A stretch of DNA of 25,582 nucleotides from an uncultured Emticicia sp. (GTDB lineage Bacteria; Bacteroidota; Bacteroidia; Cytophagales; Spirosomataceae): positions 1 to 25,582 of the forward strand of contig NZ_CALCZQ010000036.1 in the NCBI RefSeq assembly GCF_937903345.1, written 5' to 3'. The number at the start of each line of letters is the position of its first letter. The stretch's first letter is position 1. The position numbers and the translations under genes were made by a program. Below are positions 15,250 through 22,055 of the stretch, piece after piece. The notes under the pieces were generated by a model, which worked only from the letters and a program-made list of their open reading frames with translations, made no database searches and was not told the origin of the DNA.

Positions 15250-15474
15250 ATGAAAAAAATGATTTCGAGTTTTGGAAATGCCGTTCTTTCGAAAGAACAA
15301 ATGAAGAGTATAAAAGGTGGAGTGAAATGTGCAGGTACATGGATTAATTCCAATGGCGACGAGCTTTCAGTTCAAGAGAATTGTTCTGGGTATTCGGTTC
15401 AAACTTGTATCGACCGTCTAAATGCAAGGGTTGGTTATGGGCAAGCGGATAGTTATTCCTGTGATATTGTCTGA
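15250..15474 (+). CDS. GG-leader precursor peptide with four-Cys core
   Basis: 74 residues. The leader (1-24) is MKKMISSFGNAVLSKEQMKSIKGG, almost the same as at 8005. The 50-residue core has four Cys (KCAG, ENCSG, QTCID, YSCD) and ends DSYSCDIV. Cleavage after GG by a C39 peptidase and export by a type I system are expected from family knowledge. The core's C-terminal half is recognisably related to the orphan core at 17253 (TCIDRLNA...GYGQADSY versus ECIMELNA...GHGQADNY). A strong hairpin and a TlpA gene follow. Confidence 0.83.
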   Translation: MKKMISSFGNAVLSKEQMKSIKGGVKCAGTWINSNGDELSVQENCSGYSVQTCIDRLNARVGYGQADSYSCDIV

Positions 15475-15485
15475 TAATATAACCT

Positions 15486-15527
15486 ACAATGGTTATAATA
15501 ATCTACTGAAATTATTGTAACCATTGT
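15486..15527 (+). terminator. Strong hairpin between precursor and TlpA
   Basis: ACAATGGTTATAATAAT (15486-15502) and ATTATTGTAACCATTGT (15511-15527) form a 17-base stem with one wobble and an 8-base loop. It starts 11 bases after the precursor stop. No U-tract follows, so it may be a partial terminator or an RNA-stability element. Confidence 0.65.
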
Positions 15528-15557
15528 AAACTACATAAAACAAAACTAACAAAAATC

Positions 15558-16943
15558 ATGAAATTTGGCTTATATTTTTATCTAATATTTGGTTATTTAA
15601 ATTTATCCTATGCTCAAAATGCTTATATAAAGGGTAATTGTGAAACAAAGGAAACTTTATATATTTCAATTCAAAATGAAATTGGAGTAAATATGTCAAA
15701 AGAATTATCTTTTAACTATACACAAAACAAATACGAAATTATTACTCTTCCTATAGAAGAGCCTCAATTACTTTATATTTCAGCGTCAAGCAAGGACAAA
15801 ATAAGTTTTTATCAAGCAATAATATTCCCAAATGATACTATCGAAATAAATAAAAATGGTGAAGGATTTATAGAATATTTAGGTAAAAACAAAGCAGAAT
15901 ATATGTTTTTATTCAACCTTGAAGAAATGGGATTAGGTATTTATAATACACCTGAAAATGAATGTAAAGGATGTCCAAATTATTATGAGGAATTATTAAA
16001 AAAAAGGAATGAAATACTTAAAAAATTTAGTGATTCATTGAATTTTAGACCCCAATTCAATGATTTTGTTAAAAAATATTTTTATTTAAAACACATTTGG
16101 GGTTGGTTGCAATTATATAGCTTTTTTAATAAAGAAACGAAAGATTACAACATAGATAAGCAATATTTAGATAGTTTAAAATCATTTAAAAAGTATTTAA
16201 CATTAGCACCCACTGAAATTAAAAAGCTATATTATATAAGCTATGCTAATACTTTAAAAACCTACAACCGTTTTCTGACTGAAAATGACTACAAAAAAGT
16301 TCCCCCATTTGAAAAACAATTTGAATCAGGAACTAAAAATTTTGAAGGGTACAACAGAGATTTACTTCTAACACGGCTCTTAAAAGATGCGTTTAAAAAA
16401 AATGAAGTTAAACCAGAACATATTACTAAATTTTTAGAAATATGCAAAACAACGGAATATATTGATTATATAAATGATATTCTTAAGAAAAGGATTAAAA
16501 ATACCTCAGATATAACTGATTCAAATAAAGTTTTTTATCAAAATGGAAATCGATTTTCTTGGGCGGATTTGATAGATAAGTATAAAAATAAAGTTACTTA
16601 TTTTGATTTTTGGGCTTCATGGTGTGCACCTTGTCGTTTAGAAATTGAAAAATCAATAAAAATAGAAAAAGAATTTACAAAACGAGGGATTAATTTTGTT
16701 TATGTTTCTATTGATGATAAATATGATTCTTGGACAGATGCGAAAAAACATCTAAATCTTAAAGAAAAAGATAATTTTTTACTCCCAAACGTCTCCGAAT
16801 CTGTTGTTTCAAAACAACTTGACTTAATATCAATTCCGAGATATATTATTGTAGGGAAAAATGGACAAGTTATCAATCCAAATGCTCCACGCCCGTCCGA
16901 CCCTAAACTATTGCAAATTTTTGATGAATTATTGAAAAAGTAG
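15558..16943 (+). CDS. Secreted TlpA-like thioredoxin-domain protein (CAPC)
   Basis: 461 residues. The signal peptide is MKFGLYFYLIFGYLNLSYAQ. The N-terminal beta-type domain (~20-110) and a Tyr/Lys-rich helical middle (~120-310, with KHIWGWLQLYSF) precede a thioredoxin domain (~325-461) with FWASWCAPCRLE; redox C356/C359. It ends PRPSDPKLLQIFDELLKK. It is strongly similar over its full length to the protein at 17421, a clear duplication product. The TolC fragment starts 15 bases downstream, the same spacing as in the duplicate. It is the partner of the four-Cys precursor at 15250 by position. Confidence 0.9.
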   Translation: MKFGLYFYLIFGYLNLSYAQNAYIKGNCETKETLYISIQNEIGVNMSKELSFNYTQNKYEIITLPIEEPQLLYISASSKDKISFYQAIIFPNDTIEINKNGEGFIEYLGKNKAEYMFLFNLEEMGLGIYNTPENECKGCPNYYEELLKKRNEILKKFSDSLNFRPQFNDFVKKYFYLKHIWGWLQLYSFFNKETKDYNIDKQYLDSLKSFKKYLTLAPTEIKKLYYISYANTLKTYNRFLTENDYKKVPPFEKQFESGTKNFEGYNRDLLLTRLLKDAFKKNEVKPEHITKFLEICKTTEYIDYINDILKKRIKNTSDITDSNKVFYQNGNRFSWADLIDKYKNKVTYFDFWASWCAPCRLEIEKSIKIEKEFTKRGINFVYVSIDDKYDSWTDAKKHLNLKEKDNFLLPNVSESVVSKQLDLISIPRYIIVGKNGQVINPNAPRPSDPKLLQIFDELLKK

Positions 16944-16958
16944 AAATTTTACAATAAA

Positions 16959-17204
16959 ATGAAAATACAAACTGTTTTATATATTTTTTTCTTCTCTTGT
17001 TTTGAAGTAAATGCTCAACAGCATTTTTCTCTTAACAAATGTATTGACTATGCTTACAAACAAAATTTGGAAGTAAAATTAGAAGAGATAAGTTTAAAAC
17101 AATCTAAAAATGACTTAAAGCAGTCCGAAAAAGCTATTTATTTAAATCTTTCTGGGTCTTTTTCGCAAGGTATTAATTCAGGACGAAGTGTTGATTTTGA
17201 ATAA
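16959..17204 (+). pseudogene. TolC-family outer-membrane protein, 5' fragment 1
   Basis: 81 residues: a signal peptide (ending EVNAQQ), then the first TolC helix region (FSLNKCIDYAYKQN, LKQSKNDLKQSEKAIYLNL) and GINSGRSVDFE before a stop. It matches the N-terminus of the TolC gene at 20238 and the second fragment at 18810. Alignment suggests loss of frame by a ~10-base insertion after GRSVD; weak similarity continues to about 17225. The rest of the ~440-residue channel protein is absent, so no export channel can be made. It sits directly after the TlpA gene. Confidence 0.8.
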
Positions 17205-17219
17205 TTTAACTGATTCATT

Positions 17220-17339
17220 AGTAAATATGACTCTGTATGGCGGCGTAGTGGTGGTACGACAATAGTTGAATGCATTATGGAACTTAACGCATACGATGGT
17301 CATGGGCAAGCTGATAATTATGATTTTTCATTAGTATAA
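17220..17339 (+). pseudogene. Orphan core of a GG-type precursor, leader missing
   Basis: The open frame ending at the TAA at 17337-17339 reads GGTTIVECIMELNAYDGHGQ then ADNYDFSLV, homologous to the C-terminal half of the precursor at 15250. There is no leader: upstream sequence is the tail of TolC fragment 1. One Cys remains where the paralogue's core has four. This is the precursor remnant of the duplicated module that carries the TlpA gene at 17421. The junction lies near 17225-17250. Confidence 0.65.
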
Positions 17340-17363
17340 TTTTATTTTGCAGTATTTAATTTG

Positions 17364-17391
17364 TTTTAGAATGTAATATCACATTTTAAAA
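17364..17391 (+). terminator. Hairpin between orphan core and TlpA
   Basis: TTTTAGAATGT (17364-17374) and ACATTTTAAAA (17381-17391) pair over 11 bases with one G-T wobble. It keeps the module order precursor-hairpin-TlpA even though the precursor is broken. Confidence 0.5.
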
Positions 17392-17420
17392 CGCTTTTAA
17401 ATTTAGAACTATCAATTTTT

Positions 17421-18794
17421 ATGTTAAAAATATTCATGTTTACGTGTTTATTCTGGGTATTGATAAACGACGTAAAAGCACAAAAAGCATACATATTAGG
17501 ACAAAACTTTGAACAAGAATCAATTTTTATATCTATTCAAAATGAATTAGGTGAAAATTTAACCAGAGAAATCACATCTAACGAAAAAGAAACGTTTACA
17601 AATCTTCCCATTGATAAAGTACAATTTTTGTATTTCGTCAATAATAAATTTAAACTTTTCCCAATTTTTGTTTTTTCTGGTGATAGCGTATTGGTAATAC
17701 AGACAGAAAAAGGGTTTGAATATGGTGGACGGTTTAAAAATGAATATAATTTTATGAATGTTATAGAGAATGATGGTCTAAGCATTGTAAATATTCCTCC
17801 AGAAACTACATTTAAAGATTTTCCACTAAAATACTCCGAATTATATACAAAAAGAGTCAATAAACTCAAATTATATAGCGATTCTTTGGGATTCAGACCT
17901 TATTATGTTGAAAAATTAAATACCTTTTTTAAGTTTACTTATTTATGGGGTTGGTTACAACTTTATGATTTTAATAATAATTATTCTAACCAAAATTTCA
18001 ATATAGATTCAAAATATATTGATAGTTTAAATAATTTAAAAAAATATTTTTTTATTGATTCAACTGAAATTAAAACTTCATTTTATACGATTTATAGCAA
18101 TTTGTTGAGAACGTATAATCGTTTTTTGTGTGAAAAAGATTATAAAAAAATCCCAAGTTTTGATGTTCAGTTTACTTCTGCGATAAATAGTTTTGAAGGA
18201 TATTATAGGGATTTACTTTTAACAAGGTTAATAAAAGATGGATTAAAAAAAAATGAAGTAAAACCTGAACATATTTCTAAATTCATGGAAATATGTAAAA
18301 CAGGCAGATACGTTGATTTTGTAAATAAAATTTTATTGAGCAAGATTAATCAAAGTACACCAATAACAGATACCAGCAGAATTATCTTTCAAAAAAATAA
18401 AATCTTGTCATGGCAAGAATTAGTTGAGAAAAATAAAGAGAAAATTACTTATATAGATTTTTGGGCTTCGTGGTGTGTACCTTGTCGAATTGAAATGGAA
18501 TATTCAAATAAAATAGAAAAAGAATATGCCAAAAGAGGAATTGATTTTGTATATATTTCAATAGATGATGATAAGTCTTCTTGGGAAAAAGCAAAAAAAC
18601 AACTTAAACTTAATGAAAAAGGAAGTTATTTATTACCAAATGCTACTGAATCAGTATTATCGAAACAACTTGAACTATTATCAGTTCCAAGATATTTGAT
18701 TTTAGATGAAAATAGTAAAATTATAAATTCCGATGCACCACGTCCCTCAGATTCTAAACTTACCCAAATTTTTGATGAATTATTGAAAAAATAG
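17421..18794 (+). CDS. Secreted TlpA-like thioredoxin-domain protein (CVPC)
   Basis: 457 residues. The signal peptide is MLKIFMFTCLFWVLINDVKAQ, followed by the same domain order as the protein at 15558: beta-type N-domain (~20-110, FSGDSVLVIQ), Tyr/Asn-rich helical middle, thioredoxin domain (~322-457) with FWASWCVPCRIE; redox C352/C355. It ends PRPSDSKLTQIFDELLKK. It is a diverged duplicate of 15558 whose CxxC dipeptide changed from AP to VP. It remains open although its precursor has lost the leader. TolC fragment 2 starts 15 bases after the stop. Confidence 0.9.
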   Translation: MLKIFMFTCLFWVLINDVKAQKAYILGQNFEQESIFISIQNELGENLTREITSNEKETFTNLPIDKVQFLYFVNNKFKLFPIFVFSGDSVLVIQTEKGFEYGGRFKNEYNFMNVIENDGLSIVNIPPETTFKDFPLKYSELYTKRVNKLKLYSDSLGFRPYYVEKLNTFFKFTYLWGWLQLYDFNNNYSNQNFNIDSKYIDSLNNLKKYFFIDSTEIKTSFYTIYSNLLRTYNRFLCEKDYKKIPSFDVQFTSAINSFEGYYRDLLLTRLIKDGLKKNEVKPEHISKFMEICKTGRYVDFVNKILLSKINQSTPITDTSRIIFQKNKILSWQELVEKNKEKITYIDFWASWCVPCRIEMEYSNKIEKEYAKRGIDFVYISIDDDKSSWEKAKKQLKLNEKGSYLLPNATESVLSKQLELLSVPRYLILDENSKIINSDAPRPSDSKLTQIFDELLKK

Positions 18795-18809
18795 AAATGT
18801 AATAACATC

Positions 18810-19055
18810 ATGAAAAAAAGAATTTTTCTGTTAATATTTTTCTTTTATTGTTTTGTAGTAAACGCTCAACAGCGATTTTCTCTTAATCGATGTATTGACT
18901 ATGCCTACAAACAAAATTTTGAAGTAAAATTAAAAGAGTTAAGTTTAAAACAATCTAAAAATGCTTTAAAGCAGTCCGAAAAAGCTATTTATCCAAATCT
19001 TTTGGGGTCTTTTTCTAAAGGTATTAATTCTGGACGAAGTTTTGATTTTGAATAA
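18810..19055 (+). pseudogene. TolC-family outer-membrane protein, 5' fragment 2
   Basis: 81 residues, nearly identical in layout to the fragment at 16959 and ending at the same place (GINSGRSFDFE, stop). It has a signal peptide ending VVNAQQ and then RFSLNRCIDYAYKQN. It shares the post-GRS insertion with fragment 1, so the two come from one already-damaged ancestor by duplication. The next 250 bases to 19305 hold no gene I can support; a short frame there reads QKSYHVFLNIDSYIKQPKQ and is unassigned. Confidence 0.8.
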
Positions 19056-19305
19056 TTTAACTGATTAGTTAGTCAATATTACTTCTAAAGATAATCTTAC
19101 AGCCGCTTATAGCTTATACTGTCGAGATTTCATCTTTTTTCCAATCGGGTGAATTACAAAAATCGTATCATGTTTTTCTTAATATTGATTCTTATATCAA
19201 ACAACCAAAACAATAATTGAAATATTTAACATTATCTTCAATAGATGTACATAAAGATAAAATTCATAAAGAAAATATCATTATGTTCTCATTTTTCTAA
19301 ATGAA

Positions 19306-19683
19306 ATGAACTTAAAAGTTATACTTCTAATATTTATATTTCCTTTCCAAATTTACTCACAAGAAGAAATTTATCTTTATCCCGATAAACCCTCAGAATT
19401 TATCTTTGGTGAAGATTCGATTTTGGTATTTATTAAAAAGAACTTTGATATATGTAATCACTTTAATGAAAGACGGTCTGCAACAGTACAATTTGTAGTA
19501 GAACCAAATGGATGCACTAGTAATTTAATTTTTATATCAAAAATAAATGATGATTTAAAAGAAAAAATTAGGGTAATTTTTAATCAGCTACCATTATGGA
19601 AACCAGGTACTGTAAATAGTAAACCTGTCAGAAGCTATAGGATATTGAATATTATTTGCAACAAAGAAGTAAAAAAGGAGTAA
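19306..19683 (+). CDS. Secreted TonB C-terminal-domain-like protein
   Basis: 125 residues. The signal peptide (ending QIYSQ) is followed by a TonB C-terminal-like fold (~35-120): SATVQFVVEPNGCTSNL, then a helix, LPLWKPGTVNSKPVRSYRI. Such domains in energy-transducer TonB contact outer-membrane receptors. Here there is no N-terminal membrane anchor or Pro-rich linker, so it is a free periplasmic or secreted version and may not transduce energy. An earlier start at 19301 is out of frame. It is paralogous to the broken gene at 19749. Linkage to a plug-domain protein in the same array is suggestive only. Confidence 0.7.
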   Translation: MNLKVILLIFIFPFQIYSQEEIYLYPDKPSEFIFGEDSILVFIKKNFDICNHFNERRSATVQFVVEPNGCTSNLIFISKINDDLKEKIRVIFNQLPLWKPGTVNSKPVRSYRILNIICNKEVKKE

Positions 19684-19748
19684 AAAATAGAAGATTTTAA
19701 TTTATCATGTACAAAGTGTTTATTCGTATCTTATTTAAACATTTTAAA

Positions 19749-20205
19749 ATGATGAAGTTATTGATATTATTATTTATGTTCTTTTCATTTTAATCTTCAA
19801 ATGCACAAGGCATAAAAAAATGATACATTAATAGTATTAAATGAGATTGATAATAATTAAGAAGATACTGAGGATACTATTTTTTCAGTTACAGATTCCC
19901 CTTCGTTATTTCCAAGAGGAAATAACTATTTAGTGAAATATCTAAAATCAATTGTGGTTTATCCAAAAAAATTATTAAAAAGTAACTTAAAAGAAACAGT
20001 CTTTGTAAGATTTGTAATAGAGAAAGATGGAGAAGTGTCAAATCTTCATATATTGAGCGATAATACAAGTGAATTTATTGAAGAAGCCAAAAGGGTTCTG
20101 CTTTGTAGACCCAAGTGGATACCAGCTAAACAAGATAATAAAAATGTTCGCTCATATTTCACAGTTCCTATCAAATTCTGCCCAACGGTGTGTGCTAGAT
20201 GGTGA
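19749..20205 (+). pseudogene. TonB C-terminal-domain protein, broken
   Basis: ATG at 19749 starts a signal peptide (MMKLLILLFMFFSF) interrupted by a TAA at 19791. A frameshift follows near 19818 and another in-frame TAA lies at 19858. From ~19933 the C-terminal domain is well preserved: VKYLKSIVVYPKKLLKSNLK, TVFVRFVIEKDGEVSNLHIL, then PKWIPAKQDNKNVRSYFTVP. These are the hallmarks of TonB_C (the YP segment, V.F.V..DG.V, W.PA...G). The remaining open piece has no secretion signal. It lies between the intact paralogue and the broken TolC gene. Confidence 0.75.
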
Positions 20206-20237
20206 AATTTTTATTTATCAAAAGATGAACTTCAAAA

Positions 20238-21576
20238 ATGGAATTGAATTTCAATAGAAAAGTAATAATACTTCAGGTTATTTATCAATATTTGGTATTA
20301 ACAATTTTATGTATAAAAAGTGATGCCCAATCTCGTTTTTCACTAAATCATTGTTTAGAATACGGTTAAAAACAAAATTTTGATGTAGAGTTAAAGAGGT
20401 TAAGATTAAAACAATCTGAAAACACTTTAGAACAGTAAGAAAAAGCAATTTATCCTAATCTTTCGGGGGCATTCTCTCAAATGATTAATTCGGGTCGCAG
20501 CAGTGACCCTTTCAACTATGGGTTCATTCAAGATACTATTACTTCTAATTCGTTTGGTGCAAATGCCAATTTTACGATTTTCAATGGTTTTTCTCTCAAA
20601 AATCAAATTATTCAAAACCAATACAATGCCGAAGCAGACCAAGTGGAAATTCAAAGGGCAAAAAATGAACTAAGAACCCGAATCACACTTGCCTATATGC
20701 AGGTACTGATGAACCAAGAATTATCAAAAATAGCTCAGGAACAAATTCAAAATATCCAATCACAATATAAACGAGCAAAGGCATTGGTCAATGAAGGGAA
20801 TATGCCAAAAACTAATTTAATTGATTTAGATGCACAAATCGCCACTGCCGAATATGATGCACTAAATGCCAAAAACAATATTGATGTTTCAAAACTCTCA
20901 TTGGCTCAATTAATGGCGTTTCCGAATTTTAATACAATTGAGATTGATAATAATTTGACAGAAGAAAAAAACAGTTCTCTTGAATGGTAATTACTTACAA
21001 AATGTTCTGTCTGGGTTTTATTTTCAACCAATTATTAAAAGTGTAGAATTACGAGTTAAGGTTGCCAATATAGGTATAAAACTCGCCGAAGCAGGTAAAT
21101 ATCCAACTATTTCTTTGGGTGCAGGATTAGGCTCAGCATATTCGAGTGCAGCAGCGAAAGAATATAACTATTTCAATCAATTAGGCTTTAATTTGAATCA
21201 ATTTGCACGTTTAAGTATAAATATTCCAATTTATGCCAATGGGCAAGTTAAAGGACGAATTACAAATGCTCAAATCAATCAAAGAATTGTAGAAACTCAG
21301 CTATCACAAACAAAACTTCAAACAAAGCAAGAAATTGAGCAGGCATACTTAACTGCCAAAATTGCTCAAGAAAAGCTAAAGGCTGCCCAAAGGCAGATTT
21401 TAGCTCTACAAATTGCTTACGATTCTGCCAAAGACCGCTATTTAGAAGGTTTGCTTCATACAATTGAGTTGAATACTTTTCGTATCAATCTAGAAAAGGC
21501 AAAGTCAAACTTAATTCAGTCAAAATATGAGTTTTATTTTAGAAAAATAGTGTTGGATTATTATGTTGTTAAATGA
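20238..21576 (+). pseudogene. TolC-family outer-membrane efflux protein, full length but broken
   Basis: About 446 codons. The signal region ends KSDAQSRFSLNHCLEYG and hits a TAA at 20367; a second TAA lies at 20436 (TCx to TAA in the KQSE context). The frame is open from there to 20990, where a one-base shift at a run of seven A (20964-20970) breaks it. Removing one A restores the frame into NGNYLQNVLSG and on to 21576. Recognisable TolC features are SFGANANFTIFNGFSLKNQI, coiled-coil helices with LNAKNNIDVSKLSLAQLM, and a C-terminal FRINLEKAKSNLIQSKYEF. It is the outer-membrane channel of type I export, probably once the exporter of these peptides. It is inactive as written. Confidence 0.85.
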
Positions 21577-21668
21577 TAATAAATATTATTTATGTTTATA
21601 TTCTTTTATTTTAGTAATAACAGAGCATAAAGAGATTGTTTTTGAAATGTTCATAGGTTGGGAAAAGT

Positions 21669-21694
21669 AGAAAAGAATGTTTTCATACTTTTCT
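21669..21694. terminator. Possible bidirectional terminator between convergent operons
   Basis: AGAAAAG (21669-21675) and CTTTTCT (21688-21694) pair, in the gap between the + strand TolC gene and the - strand mobilization operon, with T-rich sequence on both sides. The stem is short and AT-rich. Confidence 0.35.
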
Positions 21695-21745
21695 CTTCAA
21701 TCCATTTCATACAAATGTGAGCGAAAGCCTTGCAACAGTTCTCTC

Positions 21746-22051
21746 TCAATAATATCTCCCATGTTCTTCATAATGTTTATCTTGATTTCGATCATGAGTA
21801 TAATCAGCCACTGCTCCAAATAGAAAAACTTTGCCCAAAACATTTAAAAAGAAGCCTAAAATATAGATTCCTAAGATTATGCCCGCCGCCATTAAGCAGA
21901 GTAAAATACTCAAAATCAATACTAAAAGTCTAAAAATTGCTTTTTTTAGCTGTATTCTAAATTCCTCTTTTGTAGGCGTTTGTTCTTTTAAAAGTTTAAG
22001 AACAAAATTGATTAATTGACTTAATAATGAGTGTTTTTCTTGATTTTTCAT
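21746..22051 (-). CDS. Small membrane protein of the mobilization operon
   Basis: 101 residues. A charged N-terminal half (1-38) is followed by one long or two close membrane segments (~40-78: LLVLILSILLCLMAAGIILG, then FFLNVLGKVFLFGAVA) and a charged His/Tyr/Asp-rich tail. It starts 4 bases after the coupling-protein stop and is surely in the same operon. I do not recognise a family. By position it may be a coupling-protein partner or an entry-exclusion type protein, but nothing in the sequence proves this. Confidence 0.7.
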   Translation of the reverse strand: MKNQEKHSLLSQLINFVLKLLKEQTPTKEEFRIQLKKAIFRLLVLILSILLCLMAAGIILGIYILGFFLNVLGKVFLFGAVADYTHDRNQDKHYEEHGRYY

Positions 22052-22055
22052 TTTC

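Noticed and set aside
2487..15250. CRISPR-like array from the repeated flanks
   Set aside because: Repeats are ~90-480 bases, widely and unevenly spaced, and contain gene fragments; there are no short direct repeats with unique spacers and no cas genes.
19085..19215. Short frame containing QKSYHVFLNIDSYIKQPKQ
   Set aside because: No start, no family and no homologous copy in the window; not supported as a gene.
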